A DNA stretch of 64,000 nt, taken from assembly GCA_024760905.1 (NCBI GenBank), contig CM045733.1, forward strand, positions 25,007,501-25,071,500, in the 5' to 3' direction. The notes below the pieces were generated by a model. The model was given only the letters and a program-made list of their open reading frames with translations. It searched no databases and was not told the origin of the DNA. The DNA is from Plotosus lineatus (taxonomy: Eukaryota; Chordata; Actinopteri; Siluriformes; Plotosidae). The position numbers and the translations under genes were made by a program. Of this stretch, positions 22,869-35,699 are shown piece after piece; within the stretch, counting starts at the first letter, position 1, and each line of letters starts with the position of its first letter.

Positions 22869-25800
22869 TTAGTACTGAAAATATATCAAGGGAAGGTTAA
22901 CCTTTAAAAATAAGAGTCTTTCAAGATTTTCTAGCAATGGTCGAGACTGATTCAGGGCACAGTTCACACCTGATGTGCTGAACAGTGTATCTGCTGGTGC
23001 GATGCTGGGTGGGCAACCCACATAACGAACGGCTACTTTGGCAAGCTCAGGCCACAAAAACAACTTGAGATTCCAATAGTCCAAAGGATCACAGCTCTGG
23101 TCGAGTATATCTTCCTCCAAATACTCCAGAACAGAAAGCTCGGATGACTTTGGCCGGTCTTCTTGCTTAATCTTTTGCCTTATGTCATCCATCAGAGCCC
23201 ACAAGTTGTCCTTGTTTGTGGTTGTACTGTTCGAGGGAGCTCGGTCTTCGGTGCACCCGTTAGGCAGCAGTGGTTTGGTTTCTGAGACCCTCTGAACTTC
23301 TCGTATTAGTTCCTGCTTGCACTTCTCTGCTTCCTCTTCGGTAAACAGGGAAGTCTTATACCTAGGGTCCAGCATTGTTGCCCATGTGTAACGTGGATCA
23401 TGAAGTGTGGGAGACATTCTGGTAACCATGGCTTCTTTGAGATATTTGAGCATATTGTCAATACCCATAGTCTCGTCGAAAAGCATGTCTATTTTGCGGT
23501 TGAGGATATGAATGAGCGGTATAACCTGGCCAAGCGTAGCTGTCCGATTGCTCATTTCCCTGCAAGCCACCTCAAAAGGTTTTAGAGCGTTGCAAACTGA
23601 TTGCATCACCTCCCACTGGTCACAGCTTATAAGTTCCCTGAAATTGCACTCGAGAGACATTTCGTCAATGGCTTTCTTTTGCTCAACTAACCTTTCAAGC
23701 ATAAAATATGAGGTCTTCCACTTGGAGGGAACATCCTGTATCAGCTGATTTTCTGGCAAGTTATAGGCTTTTTGAAGTTCTGCCAGCTTCTCCTTTGCCT
23801 TTGCTGAACGATGAACTCGTTCGCAGATCTTCCGTGCGATGCTTAACAAGCTCTGTACCATTCGCTGGCTTTTTATGGCTTCATTCACAATGACATCTAT
23901 GTTATGACCAAAACAGTTCATGAAGGTGTGAGCATTATCCTCCAGGACATTTCCAACAGCTTGGTGATCAGTGATCGTGAATCCAAGCTTCAGGCCTGAG
24001 GAAACAATCCAAGTGTCCCAAAGGTACTCAAGTTGCTTCTGTATGCTAAGCATGTTATAATCACAGTCGATTGGGGAGACCCCAAGCAAAGCTGAGCAGT
24101 GGAAATCTTGCCCCTGAGGTCGGACACGTGACTCGAACGTCACCCAGTGGGCTGTAAGAGTCAGGTATTCCCGAGTTTGGCTGCTTACCCATATACTTGA
24201 CGTGAAATGAATGATTCCACTCTCAGCCTCTTTGAGGTGTGTCAGCACAACCTCTTTCACACTTTCGTACATTTGCGGTATGGCAGTGCTGGTGAAGTAT
24301 GATGAAGAAGGAAGAGAATACTGCGGTTGGAGGTATTCTAGTAATCGGTTTAGTCCAACATTTTCTACCACAGCTGATGGCTGAAGATCCAGTGCAAGCA
24401 TTTCAGCAATGAGTCTGGTGATTTTTTTGGCAACTGGGTGACAATCATCAAATTTTTCACTCCTCTCGTCATACATACAAGAGTCCTGTTTTACTTGAAC
24501 TTCAGCAGACGATGCAAGACCTGAGTTATTACTATTATTTTCAAGCACATGCCCATGAAACCTCTGCATGTGCCTGAACAAGCAACTAGTACCCAGGTTT
24601 GTTGTCTTTTTGCCCCTGCTTATTGTACGGTTACAGTGCAAACAGACCACCTTAGTGGGATCTGCAGAAGAAAGAGAAAAGTGATTCCACAGCTTTGAAG
24701 TCTTTTTGCTAAAAATGGTTTGTGTGTGTTTCTTCTCAGGAGCTGGGCTGTCAGTCGCATTTGACAGCACGTCCTCCTCTTCAGCGAGGGTGCCATGGAG
24801 GGACTGAGGTAAGGTCGCTTTGCTGCTTGTGCTTTTTTGGTTCTTTAGGACATCAGGATGCCGTCTTATCAGATGGCGCATTAAACAGCTTGTGCCAAAG
24901 TCTCCGCGTTTGCCACGACTAATGACGCATGGACAGTACCGACACAAGGCCTTGAGCTGGTCGACTGGCGAGACAATGAAGTGGTGCCATACTTCAGATT
25001 TCACTCTTTTCATGATCTTTTTGTTTTGTTGGAAAACTGAGCTTGGTTCTTGCGATAGGCTGAAGACTTCGCCAGAATCTTCTGAGAAGGATGACAGTGT
25101 CATGTTTTCACTTTTTACCCCAAAAGACATACTCAGTGAAGACTCTTGTCCAGAAAGATAGGAGGCCTCATTCAACTCCTCTTTTAACTCCATATTCTCA
25201 CGATCATCAATGGGCACCTCATCCGACATGGTTTCAGGGGACGAGGAGGTACAAGGAGGTTCTTTTTTTATCTCTACGGGATCCTGCATCTGTGAGTGTG
25301 ACAACAATGTCGGCAGTGTTGTATACGGTGGCGGAATTGTTGAACCCTGTCCATTTTCTTCAACAACGATATCTCGATGGGCACGCCACATGTGGCGAAT
25401 CAGACAACTTGTCCCCAGGTCCTTTCCATTTTTACCTCGACTAAACTCATTCATACAGTGAATACATACCGCTTTGGAGCTATCAGCAGGAGACAGATAA
25501 AAGTGTTTCCATACAGCTGATCGCCTTCGGGAATTTGCGCTCTTGGGGGTAGATGTTGAGATGTCAGAGCCGAAGTCCATAGCGTCGTCACTGTGGTTGT
25601 TTGTCACAGAATGAGGGTAAGGGGCTGCACTACAGTCAGGCTTGGCACTCTTTTCCAATTTTGGCTTGACTTTTTGTGAAACCTCTTTAGATGCTACATC
25701 TGTGGCTTCGGCTGTAGAGGTTGACAGCAAAGTGTGATCGATCGACTGAGATTTACCGGTAGCTGCCAGATCGTTATTTGGTGATTTGACAGGAGGTATT

Positions 25801-26564
25801 ATAGATGAGGCAGAATGAAATGAAGTATTTGGCGAGTCACTGTCTTGTAAAAGTACAGTAGGGTGAGCCCTTCGTACATGCCTCATTAAACAACTAGTGC
25901 TGAGGTCTTTCTCATTTTTACCCCGACTGAATTCTTTCATACAGTACATACAGATAGCTTTGGTACTATCGCGAGGAGATATGAAAAAATGGTTCCATGC
26001 AGGTGATTTTTTTCTTGGATTAAGAGGGTTTCTAATAGACGTCAGAAGGCTTTGCGTGACTGCATCCATTGCAACATCATAAAGAGTACTTGTGTAGCCA
26101 CTCAGTAGATTATCGTAATCGTCATTACTTCTTGTGACAAAGGGGCCTACAGCTCCATCGAAGAATAACTTATCCTCCTGAGAACGTTCACCCATTTCAG
26201 GTGATTCCTCTTTGATATGTACACTTGTGTCATTTACTAAATCGTTGTGATCTATTTCAGTAGTCTGAAATGGCTCATCTGAAATGGCTGGAGAACTTGG
26301 ACAGTCCTGCTTATCACAGGTTTCTACCTCTGAACTATCTACTAAATGTCCATCAACCTGAGAAGATGCGTTATTAAGTGAAGACATTTTTGCCAGTGAA
26401 TTCTCATGAGGGGTTATGCTGTACGATTTAAAAACATAACCATCTTGCCCCTCAATTTTCAAACAGGTGCTTTTAACCTCTTTTCTCTTGTCACTCTCCA
26501 CCGAACCATTGAGTTCCAGGTCCATGTCTTCAGTCGTTTGAGAACAGCCTCCCTCTCCATCCAT
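22869..26564 (-). CDS. zbed4: zbed4, four-BED zinc finger protein of hAT origin
   Basis: One uninterrupted 1231-codon frame in a single exon, like mammalian ZBED4 (about 1171 residues from memory). Four BED zinc fingers lie at about residues 187-236, 350-397, 523-571 and 624-672. Each has the VW/AW..HF start, a CxxC pair and a late H...H, with linker SRGK. Fingers 1 and 2 closely match the human protein ([19 protein letters not shown]). The C-terminal half (about 720-1231) is a hAT transposase-like body ending in a hATC dimerisation region (about 1140-1228; [13 protein letters not shown]..., FSTSGVN). It is a domesticated transposase, with nuclear, DNA-binding and transcriptional roles reported in mammals. 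Possible SUMO-type IKEE and IKKE motifs sit between fingers. An acceptor (TTTCATTTCTTAG) at 26585 places a 5' UTR intron just upstream of the ATG. Confidence 0.95.
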   Translation of the reverse strand: MDGEGGCSQTTEDMDLELNGSVESDKRKEVKSTCLKIEGQDGYVFKSYSITPHENSLAKMSSLNNASSQVDGHLVDSSEVETCDKQDCPSSPAISDEPFQTTEIDHNDLVNDTSVHIKEESPEMGERSQEDKLFFDGAVGPFVTRSNDDYDNLLSGYTSTLYDVAMDAVTQSLLTSIRNPLNPRKKSPAWNHFFISPRDSTKAICMYCMKEFSRGKNEKDLSTSCLMRHVRRAHPTVLLQDSDSPNTSFHSASSIIPPVKSPNNDLAATGKSQSIDHTLLSTSTAEATDVASKEVSQKVKPKLEKSAKPDCSAAPYPHSVTNNHSDDAMDFGSDISTSTPKSANSRRRSAVWKHFYLSPADSSKAVCIHCMNEFSRGKNGKDLGTSCLIRHMWRAHRDIVVEENGQGSTIPPPYTTLPTLLSHSQMQDPVEIKKEPPCTSSSPETMSDEVPIDDRENMELKEELNEASYLSGQESSLSMSFGVKSENMTLSSFSEDSGEVFSLSQEPSSVFQQNKKIMKRVKSEVWHHFIVSPVDQLKALCRYCPCVISRGKRGDFGTSCLMRHLIRRHPDVLKNQKSTSSKATLPQSLHGTLAEEEDVLSNATDSPAPEKKHTQTIFSKKTSKLWNHFSLSSADPTKVVCLHCNRTISRGKKTTNLGTSCLFRHMQRFHGHVLENNSNNSGLASSAEVQVKQDSCMYDERSEKFDDCHPVAKKITRLIAEMLALDLQPSAVVENVGLNRLLEYLQPQYSLPSSSYFTSTAIPQMYESVKEVVLTHLKEAESGIIHFTSSIWVSSQTREYLTLTAHWVTFESRVRPQGQDFHCSALLGVSPIDCDYNMLSIQKQLEYLWDTWIVSSGLKLGFTITDHQAVGNVLEDNAHTFMNCFGHNIDVIVNEAIKSQRMVQSLLSIARKICERVHRSAKAKEKLAELQKAYNLPENQLIQDVPSKWKTSYFMLERLVEQKKAIDEMSLECNFRELISCDQWEVMQSVCNALKPFEVACREMSNRTATLGQVIPLIHILNRKIDMLFDETMGIDNMLKYLKEAMVTRMSPTLHDPRYTWATMLDPRYKTSLFTEEEAEKCKQELIREVQRVSETKPLLPNGCTEDRAPSNSTTTNKDNLWALMDDIRQKIKQEDRPKSSELSVLEYLEEDILDQSCDPLDYWNLKLFLWPELAKVAVRYVGCPPSIAPADTLFSTSGVNCALNQSRPLLENLERLLFLKVNLPLIYFQY

Positions 26565-26849
26565 TTTAGCAGACTGAATTTCTGCTAAGAAATGAAACCT
26601 TCTTTAGTAAAAGCAGCTAGTCAAGTGTTCCAGTGTCATCTGTGTGCCTCTCTCTTCAAACATTCAGATAAATAGCTTGAGCAGCGTGTTGGATTCAGAG
26701 CTGGATGATGAACACCAACATATCCATTTAGGACAGCGAAAACTTCTTTATGTGGTGGAATCTGTAAATAAGAGAAGGGCCAGAATTAAGAGAATTATTT
26801 TCACAAAAAACACAGTTACTAAATGTGTCAAATATGAACTTAATTATAC

Positions 26850-27415
26850 CAAGTGACTTTACATGAAGCTTAAAACAGCCAATCAACGTTTACAATATGT
26901 GAGACGTTCAATACCGAAAGTAGTGTACTTGCTGTGGGTTACACAGACTTCCGGTCTTTCAAGTGCACAAGGGTGCTGTTGAACTCATTTAGAACACAGC
27001 CTGCAGTGATGTGAATCCCAGCAAAGTGGAGAGTTCTTTCTTTTGTGTAAGTAAGTAAGTAAATTTTATTCAAGAGATGCATACAAAGAACAAGTACAAA
27101 TCCAAATGAATATTAATATAAAAATAAGTATACACTGTTAGGATTCTGCTAAAAGATAATAAATATCTGTAATTGTGCTGTAATTTGTGCATTCGGGTTT
27201 TCATTCACATTATAACTCTCTTTGCTTAACTGAGTATGCATGGTAGATTGTGCCGATCAAAGCAGATAGTTAATTCATCTGTGTGTACGAGACTTGCACC
27301 CATGCTAGTAGGCTTACGCTTCTGACCAACCACATTTGCTTAGGGTCACAAAAGTCCACAAAACAGTGTAAACACAAAGATCACAGAGACGACCTTTTAA
27401 CACAAGGGTAACACG

Positions 27416-27420
<5 letters not shown>
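26850..27420. mobile_element. Truncated type B miniature element, copy 3
   Basis: Carries the CATGAAGCTTAAAACAGCC, CTGACCAACCACATTTGCTT and AACACAAGGGTAACACGC core but neither terminal repeat. It shares a roughly 150 bp internal segment (CAAGAGATGCATACAAAGAA) with copy 1 that copy 2 lacks. Confidence 0.75.
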
Positions 27421-27474
<54 letters not shown>

Positions 27475-27497
27475 TACATACATATATATGACAGTAC

Positions 27498-27548
<51 letters not shown>
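27415..27548. repeat. Two long AT microsatellites
   Basis: AT runs at 27415-27467 and 27498-27548, then a CATA run at 27550-27580. They could form cruciforms and are likely assembly-difficult. Confidence 0.9.
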
Positions 27549-27578
<30 letters not shown>

Positions 27579-27584
27579 CACACG

Positions 27585-27740
27585 AGTCCTTCTCAAAAAA
27601 TGAGCATATTGTGATAAAGTTCATTATTTTCTGTAATGTACTGATAAAAATTAAACTTTCATATATTTTAGATTAATTGCACACCAACTGAAATATTTCA
27701 GGCCTTTTATTGTTTTAATACTGGTGATTTTAGTCCGTAC
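27585..27740. mobile_element. Solo end of a Tc1-like element
   Basis: GTCCTTCTCAAAAAATGAGC through TGTTTTAATACTGGTGATTTT matches the transposase-5' end of the element at 31982. The rest of the element is missing. Confidence 0.75.
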
Positions 27741-29120
27741 TAGTTTTCTCAGAAGAGGATGCAAAAATCATGAGACACTCTTTAGTCATGAGTTTTCATG
27801 AGTTAATAACATTGATTTAAAATGAATCCAACCAAATCAATTTAATGAACATGAATATAAAATGATGTATATTCTACTTATACGAAAAGTAATAAAAGAA
27901 GGTGGCTCCCAAGTGGCGTATCAACAAGGTGCGTGACCATCAACTCGGAGATCACAAGCTTGAATCCGAGCGTCCATGGGATCTAATTGACTGGGCTCTC
28001 ATGGGAGAGAGGGACAGTATACACTCACTTCCCATTCATTCATATTGATCACCAGATAGCGCTTTCTCTCAGAGTATGTTAGATTTCCCACAAATATGGA
28101 TGCGCTGCAGTTCAAAAAGAGGTGGGTGGCCAGCATTGCATGTCAAGTTAGAGACATACTTGATGGGTGATAATTGGATACGGCTAAATTTAGACAGAAA
28201 ATGTGGGAAACCCTGCCTCCCCACACACAAAGAATCAAACAAGGTGTGAGGTTAATGAACAGTAATAAAAACACAGATGGTGTGACATGCCTTGTCATGA
28301 AGCACAGGTCCCATTACCATCCAGGGCTGAAGATGATTATTTTCCTCAAACAGCAGTGCTGTATGAGTTTTATTTCTCTAATACAGCACTGCTTTAGAAA
28401 AAAAAAGACTTTTACTTAAAGTATCTTCCTTCATACTTTATCAGTTTAGGGTTACATTGATTGTTCTAGTACGAGAAGACCTAATTCCGAATCAATCTCT
28501 CAGGCTAGGCTTTGTTGCCAATAACATGATAAAAAAAGATTCACCTGGGAGGGAGGACATTTTTTTTTTGCCTGTGCAGGCCAACCGGGATTTGCAGGGA
28601 TTTTTTTTTTTCATAAATTTTTTGAGAAGGACCTGTATTTTTAAAGGTGAGACACTGATGCTACCTGTTTCAAATGTGTCTAACAAACTATAAGTGTGTG
28701 TCCTTTGGATTTAAGCACTGTCCTCTAAACTTAATGTTTTCAATCCTTTGACAGTAGACCAGTCAGAACACGCTATTCCTGTGTGATGTATTTCAAATAT
28801 ATTTGAACGCACCTTATGCATGAACAGTTAAATTCTGACATCCGATTGGTCAGAAGGTTTTGAATAATGTTCACTAATCGCAGCTCTAATGGTAATGCTG
28901 CTTGTAATTCAAGTTCAGTTTACAGTTTTAATCTGGAGCTTGTTTTAAACTTGTGGTATTTAAGCTCTACCTCATTTAATATCATTAATAAACAAGGAAA
29001 CATTTAACAAAGAAAGGCATAAACTCTTGAATAAGGTGAGGTGTTTATTTACCACATTATAGGAGTCTATGCTGTCAGCTCTAGTGCTCATTGAAATTGC
29101 TTGCATGTTAACTTTGAGAG

Positions 29121-29156
<36 letters not shown>

Positions 29157-29590
29157 GCTGAGGCCAGTCTTAAAAATATTTTAGCTGGCGGTAACACCTG
29201 GTTGGGCTGAAATTGTACATAAAACCCCACCTGAGCATTCACGGATGGAAAAAATAAAAATATACCAGCCAGTTGTGTTGAAAAAAATGCGCGTGTCCCT
29301 TATCATACACCATACCAAAAAGTGACCAAAGCGAAATCAGTATCAACTGCACCTTGTGATTGGTCCATTTCACCTGGTCGGTGAAACAGCGATTCTCATT
29401 GGCCAGTGCTCTATCAACAAAAGCATGATGGAAGGGGACAATGAGGTAAAAATACTGTTCTGTCACTATTAAAAAGGTCCCAACATGAAAATAAATAAAT
29501 GCGTTTCAAATCGAGCAACTCATTTTCGAACAAATACATGTTAATTATAAACTGCCAGCAACAGCACGGAGCGTGACGGAGGTACTTTTA
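27741..29590. other. Unique intronic sequence, no gene seen
   Basis: AT-rich sequence with a few short open frames lacking family resemblance and a 35-base A run near 29130. No structured repeat beyond that was recognised. Confidence 0.5.
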
Positions 29591-29591
29591 C

Positions 29592-31074
29592 TTCATTATT
29601 TTCTGTAATGTACTGATAAACATTAGACTTTCATATATTTTAGATTCATTACACACAACTGAAGTAGTTCAAGCCTTTTGTTTTAATATTGATAATTTTG
29701 GCAAAAAAGAAAAACAAAAAATCCCTATCTCAAAAAATTAGCATATTTCATACGACCAATTAAAAAAAAAAAAAAAAAAAAGTCAACCTTCAAATAATTA
29801 TGTTCAGTTATGCACTCAATACTTGGTCGGGAATCCTTTTGCAGAAATGACTGCTTCAATGCGGTGTGGCATGGAGGCAATCAGCCTGTGGCACTGCTGA
29901 GGTGTTACGGAGGCCCAGGATGCTTCGATAGCAGCCTTAAGCTCATCCACAGTGTTGGGTCTGGTGTCTCAACTCTCTTCACAATATCCCACAGATTCTC
30001 TATGGGCTTCAGGTCAGGAGAGTTGGCAGGCCAATTGAGCACAGTAATAGCATGGTCAGTAAACCATGTACCAGTGGTTTTGGCACTGTGAGCAGGTGCC
30101 AGGTCGTGCTGAAAAATGAAAATCTTCATCTCCATAAAGCTTTTCAGCAGATGGAAGCATGAAGTGCTCCAAAATCTCCTGATAGCTAGCTGCATTGACC
30201 CTGCCCTTGATAAAACACAGTGGACCAACACCAGCAGCTGACATGGCACCCCAGACCATCACTGACTGGGTACTTGACACTGGACTTCAGGCATTTCCTT
30301 CTCCCCAGTCTTCCTCCAGACTCTGGCACCTTGATTTCCAAATGACATGCAAAATTTGCATTCATCCGAAAAAAGTACTTTGGACCACTGAGCAACAGTC
30401 CAATGCTGCGTCTCTAGCCCAGGTCAGGCACTTCTGCTGTTGTTTCTGGTTCAAAAGTGGCTTGTCCTGAGGAAAGCGGCACCTGTAGCCCATTTCCTGC
30501 ACACGCCTGTGGGCTCTGGATGTTTCTACTCCAGACTCAGTCCACTGCTTCCACAGGTCCCCCAAGGTCTGGAATCGGCCCTTCTTTCACTTTTCCCTTC
30601 CCACAGACGTCCCACTGAGGTGGCTTGATACAGCACTCTGGGAACAGCCTATTCGCTCAGAGATTTCTTTCTGTGTCTTACCCTCTTGCTTGAGGGTGTC
30701 AATGATGGCCTTCTGGACAGCAGTCAGGTCGGCGGTCTTACCCATGATTGTGGTTTTGAGTAATGAACCAGGCTGGGAGTTTTTAAAAGCCTCAGGAATC
30801 TTTTGCAGGTGTTTAGAGTTAATTGGTTGATTCAGATGATTAGGTTAATAGCTTGTTTAGACTACCTTTTCATGATATGCTAATTTTTTGAGATAGGAAT
30901 TTTGGGTTTTCATGAGCTGTATGCCAAAATCATCAGTATTAAAACAAGAAAAGACCTGAAATATTTCAGTTGGTGTTCAATGAATCGAAAATACATGAAA
31001 GTTTATTTTTTATCAGTACATCACAGAAAATAATGAACTTTATCCCACTATGCTAATTTTTTGAGAAGGACCAG
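29592..31074 (-). mobile_element. Tc1-like element, copy 1, with broken transposase
   Basis: Long inverted ends with inner and outer TCAAAAAATTAGCATAT-type direct repeats (IR/DR organisation). The low-coordinate end lacks its outermost ~45 bp. Transposase remnants run from ATG at 30745 to a stop at 29816 on the minus strand, with MGKTADLTAVQKAII at the start and IENLWDIVKR near the DDE glutamate. Frameshifts and stops disrupt it. Confidence 0.88.
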
Positions 31075-31107
31075 TATGTATAAATATATCAATATTACTG
31101 TTTTCGT

Positions 31108-31480
31108 TTATGGTGGCACGGTGGTGTAGTGGTTAGCACAACCGCCTCACAGCAAGATGTCCTGGGCTTGATTCCCAGATCGGGAGTTTCTGTGTGGGTT
31201 TTTTTTTCTCCACATACTTGCGTGGTTTTCTTCAGGTACTCTTGTTCCCTCCCACAGTCAAAAAAAACATGCACAGTAGGTGAACTGGCCATTCCAAATC
31301 ATACTTAGATATCAGTGTGAATGGTAGCGTGAGTGTTGGCCCTAAAATGACCTTGCGAACTGTCCAGGGTCTAACCCTGACCCTTGCCCAGAGTCTCCTG
31401 AAATGGGCACCAGCCTCCCTGCGACCCTAATTAGGATTAAGCAGCTTAGAACATGAATGAAGTGATGAATGCTTTAGTTC
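31108..31480 (+). repeat. GGCACGGTGG-type tRNA-SINE with common tail
   Basis: Head TGGTGGCACGGTGGTGTAGT, B-box-like GCTTGATTCCC, and a CTAATTAGGATTAAGCAGCTT tail. That tail is the one on type I of the other SINE family, so tails are shared between heads. Confidence 0.75.
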
Positions 31481-31602
31481 GTATTCCATGTGTTGTTGCG
31501 TATTTCCAGATCTGGTTCTGAAATTATGGTTTCAGGTTGGTTTACAGTCTGCAACCTGACTTTTTGGTTTTGGTAGCGTTAGCACAAAGTGATGTGTGTG
31601 TG

Positions 31603-31612
<10 letters not shown>

Positions 31613-31660
<48 letters not shown>
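31613..31660. repeat. AT microsatellite
   Basis: AT run next to a 115 bp core shared with 60945-61065. Confidence 0.9.
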
Positions 31661-31663
<3 letters not shown>

Positions 31664-31767
31664 AAAATAAAAGGAGAGAACAAAGACTTTCTATTGAAAC
31701 TTAATTTTCACTACAGATATGTTTGTGGTGAAACCATCCTCTCTCTTCAGGTGATTACAGAAGAATA

Positions 31768-31847
<80 letters not shown>
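31661..31847. repeat. Core repeat followed by CT-AT-AC compound microsatellite
   Basis: AACAAAGACTTTCTATTGAA, a GGTGAAACCATCCTCTCTCT segment and CAGGTGATTA form a core. It recurs at 60950-61065, again between AT and CT/AT microsatellites. Confidence 0.7.
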
Positions 31848-31848
<1 letters not shown>

Positions 31849-31981
31849 AACTGCATAAAGTGAGGTGTAATAGAAATAAAAGGAGAAAATATTACCTTAC
31901 ATTACAGTACACACTAGTCATAATACTAGGCTGTCAAATACTATATATATATATATATATATATATAGTATTTATAGTATA

Positions 31982-33837
31982 CACTAGTCATTCTCAAAAA
32001 ATTAGCATATTGTGATAAAGTTCATTAATTTCTGTAATTTACTGATAACAATAAAACTTTCATATATTTTAGATTCATTGCACACCAACTGAAATATTTC
32101 AGGTCTTTTATTGTTTTAATACTGATGATTTTGGCATACAGCTCATGAAAACCCAAAATCCCAATCTCAAAAAATTAGCATATCATGTTCAGGTAGTCTA
32201 AATGATCTATTAAGCTAATCATCTGAATCAACCAATTAACTCCAAACACCTGCAAAAGATTCCTGAGGCTTTTAAAAACTCCCAGCCTGGTTCATTACTC
32301 AAAACCGCAATCATGGGTAAGACCGCTGACCTGACTGCTGTCCAGAAGGCCATCATTGACACCCTCAAGCAAGAGGGTAAGACACAGAAAGAAATCTCTG
32401 AGTGAATAGGCTGTTCCCAGAGTGCTGTATCAAGCCACCTCAGTAGGACGTCTGTGGGAAGGAAAAAGTGTGGAGAAAACGCTGCACAAGCAGAAGAGGT
32501 GACCGGACCCTGAGGAAGATTGTGGAGAAGGGCCGATTCCTGACCTTGGGGGACCTGTGGAAGCAGTGGACTGGGCTACAGGTGCCGCATTCCCCAGGTC
32601 AAGCCACTTTTGAACCAGAAACAGTGGCTGACCTGGGCTACAGAGAAGCAGCACTGGACTGCTCAGTGGTCCAAAGTACTTTTTTCGGATGAAAGCAAAT
32701 TTTGCATGTCATTTGGAAATCAAGGTGCCAGAGTCTGGAGGAAGACTGGGGAGACGGAAATGCCTGAAGTCCAGTGTCAAGTACCCAGTCAGTGATGGTC
32801 TGGGGTGCCATGTCAGCTGCTGGTGTTGGTCCACTGTGTTTTATCAAGGGCAGGGTCAATGCAGTGAGCTATCAGGAGATTTTGGAGCATTTCATGCTTC
32901 CATCTGCTGAAAATATTTATGGAGATGAAGATTTCATTTTTCAGCGCGACCTGGCACCTGCTCAGTGCCAAAACCACTGCTAAATGGTTTACTGACCATG
33001 GTATTACTGTGCTCAATTGGCCTGCCAACTCTCCTGACCTGAACCCCATCGAGAATCTGTGGGATATTGTGAAGAGAAAGTTGAGAGACACCAGACCCAA
33101 CACTGTGGATGAGCTTAAGGCCGCTATCGAAGCATCCTGGGCCTCCGTAACACCTCAGCAGTGCCACAGGTTGATTGCCTCCATGCCACACCGCATTTAA
33201 GCAGTCATTTCTGCAAAAGTATTCCCGACCAAGTATTGAGTGCATAACTGAACATAATTATTTGAAGGGTGACTTTTTTTTTTTTTATTGGTCGTGTGAA
33301 ATATGCTAATTTTTTGAGATGGGGATTTTTGGTTTTTCTTTTTTGCCAAAATTATCAATATTAAAACAAAAGGCTTGAACTACTTCAGTTCTGTGTAATG
33401 AATCTAAAATATATGAAAGTCTAATGTTTATCTGTACATTACAGAAAATAATGAACTTTATCACAATATGCTAATCCTTTTGCGAAGGACTAGTAGTCTG
33501 TCTTCCTTTCGGCGTTTTCCCTTTTACTCGGGAACATCTGTTTCGCACATTTGATTTGGCAGATGTTTGTCGGATGCCCTTCCTGTCACAACCCTTTTTA
33601 GCAAGGGACAAACATGCTGACGACTTTGCAGCCTACTCTTTACGAAAGTCAGCAATGGTTCTTTTACATGCTTCTCACCATAGACAGTGAGAGACATGGC
33701 CCACCTTTGATAACCCAGTTAGCTGCACTGGGGGGGGGGGCAGTGAAAACCCTGTGGAGAGTGGGACTTGAACCCCCAACCTTTGGATCAGCGATCCAGC
33801 GCCCTAGACCACCACTGCCCCTTGAGAAGGACTTGTG
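31982..33837 (+). mobile_element. Tc1-like element, copy 2, interrupted by a SINE in its right end
   Basis: Left end CACTAGTCATTCTCAAAAAA after TA; right end TTGAGAAGGACTTGTG after the SINE. Transposase remnants run plus from ATG 32313 to about 33239: MGKTADLTAVQKAII, FSDESKF (first Asp of DDE), a ...RDLAPA segment (second Asp) and NSPDLNPIENLWD (Glu). A TGA at about codon 31 and frameshifts make it inactive. Confidence 0.9.
33495..33821 (-). repeat. tRNA-derived SINE, type II tail, inside the Tc1 end
   Basis: Reverse orientation: head with TGGATCGCTGATCCAAAGG and GGTTCAAGTCCC, body as in 918-1264. The tail differs (TGACAGGAAGGGCATCCGAC, GCCGAAAGGAAGACAG). The Tc1 terminal sequence TTG[C/A]GAAGGACT[A/T]GT appears at 33480-33494 and 33822-33836 as a 15 bp target duplication. 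Confidence 0.88.
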
Positions 33838-33929
33838 TGTATGCATATATGGGCAGTGGTGGTTATATTATAGGCATTTCTAGCATTGATTATGTATTTA
33901 TTGATATTATATACATGTACGTATATGGG

Positions 33930-34018
33930 GGGGGGGGGGGTTCTACTCTGTGGATTTCATTTATTGCGGAGGAATCTCGGTCCCAATTAACAGCGGCAAG
34001 TGAGGGATCCCTGAATAT
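33930..34018. mobile_element. Fragment of type F pogo/Tigger-like miniature element
   Basis: Ends AAGTGAGGGATCCCTG, with the TCTCGGTCCCAATTAAC tract shared with 53844-54297. The other end is missing. Confidence 0.65.
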
Positions 34019-34084
34019 ACACACACGTTCAAAATAATATCAATCAGACATCACAAACCGGATAAATCAGTGTTTTTGGGAGAA

Positions 34085-34831
34085 ATTATATTTCTGCATG
34101 GCAAATAATTTACTCGCATGTCCAATAGGGTAATATAATTCAACATACCTAACATCATGACATGCATGCTGCTGTTTCTGTGTAACTGAATCCCCCACAA
34201 AGTCCCAGTGTTGCAAAAAATCGTGCTGAAGAGATTATAATTTGCCAAAGAATCACATTGACTGGCCTAAAGGGAAATGGGGTAACCTTCTGTGGACTGA
34301 TGAAAGTCAGATTGTTCATTTTGGGTTTAGTGGCCGAAGACAGTTTGTCAGACGAGCCCCAAACACTGAATTCTCACCACAGTGCACTGTGAAGACAGTG
34401 AAGCATCATGATCTGGGGATATTTCTCATACTTGAGCATATTTATCGCATACCAGGAATCATGGATCAGTTTGAATACGTCAGAATACTTGAAGAGGTCA
34501 TGCTGCCTTATGAGGAAACGCCCTTGAAATGGGTGTTCCAACAAGACGACCCCAAACACACCAGCAATCAAGAAACATCTTGGTTCCAGACCAACATGAT
34601 TGACCTTATGGGACAGTGGCCCAATCCCGGATATTAATTCGATAGAAAACTTGTGGTGTGACATCAAAAATTCAGCTTCTGAGGCAAAACCAAGAAATCC
34701 AGAATCTGTGGAATGTGGTTCAATCATCCTGGGCTGGAAAGCCAGTTCACAGGTGCCAGAAGTTGGTTGAGTCCATGCAACACAGATGTGCAGCACTTCT
34801 CAGAACCAGTGTTGATACAAATAAATATTAG
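34085..34831 (+). pseudogene. Second Tc1-family transposase remnant
   Basis: Plus frame from about 34242 reads HIDWPKGKWGNLLWTDESQI, and WVFQQDDPKHTSNQE follows (Asp motifs of a DDE transposase). It breaks at 34637 and continues out of frame to a final AAATATTAG at about 34831. The family differs from the two Tc1 copies upstream and is more decayed. Confidence 0.8.
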
Positions 34832-35439
34832 TTCAGTGATTCAAAGGAAAACAAAATCTTACATCGTTTAGTTTATACAGTGAATAAAGTTTGTAAAGAA
34901 GAAAACAGACACTGCTAGTTCTTTGAACAGACTAATTATTCACTTTTCTTCAATTTCTTTAAAAGAATAACACAAATCTGAGACATTTTTTCTTCAAGTT
35001 TTTATTTGGAATTGAATGTGTAGTGTTCCCACTGCATTTGTGTAGTGAAATAAAAGCGATAAGCATTTTGAGCTCTATTCACGTTTTGAAACACACTTAA
35101 TTTTTTTGAACATACATTATTTTTGAATCATACAAGTGTGTTAATGTACTGAAAGGTCAAAATTGGTATTGTGATGGAAAAATGGTATCGGAACATCTCT
35201 AGTTCGCTCGTGGAAAGTTACAGCTCAAATCCCAGGACAGGTCTGACTTACATATTGCATGAGTATAAGTAATAATTAAAAGACACATTTAAATAAACAC
35301 ACTTTACTCAAACAGGCTTCTTTTTTGACATAGCAGTGGATCTCTGTACCTTTACAAAGGGTGTTCACTCACTCATTTGCAAAACCACTGAATTCTACTA
35401 TTAGGGTCACTTGAAGGCTAAAGCCTTTCTCAGCTGTAA

Positions 35440-35695
35440 CTACACAAAGACAAGAAGCATTCTGAATTCACCAGGCCACCACAGGGAAACACACACACCT
35501 GGAGGTGATTTGAAACAGTCAATTAGCCTAATATGCTTTGGACTCCTGGGGACACCAACCCCAAGTGGAGTTAAAAAAACAAACAAACAACAACAAAAAA
35601 AAAACACAATAAGATGCAAACCACCACACAGAAACACCCCAGCCGTGTCCAGGATTCGGACCCAGGACTGTCCTGCTGTGAAGGAGACCATGTTT
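35440..35695 (-). repeat. Reverse tRNA-SINE copy
   Basis: ACACACACCTGGAGGTGATTTG, CAATTAGCCTAATATGC and GGATTCGGACCCAGGAC in reverse match the GCGGCACGG SINE body and B-box. An A-rich insertion lies at 35573-35612. Confidence 0.65.
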
Positions 35696-35699
35696 GGTA

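Noticed and set aside
24722..25461. Plus-strand frames opposite zbed4
   Set aside because: Shadows of the 1231-codon minus-strand frame.
29816..33239. Functional Tc1 transposase
   Set aside because: Both copies have in-frame stops and frameshifts; neither encodes a continuous DDE enzyme.
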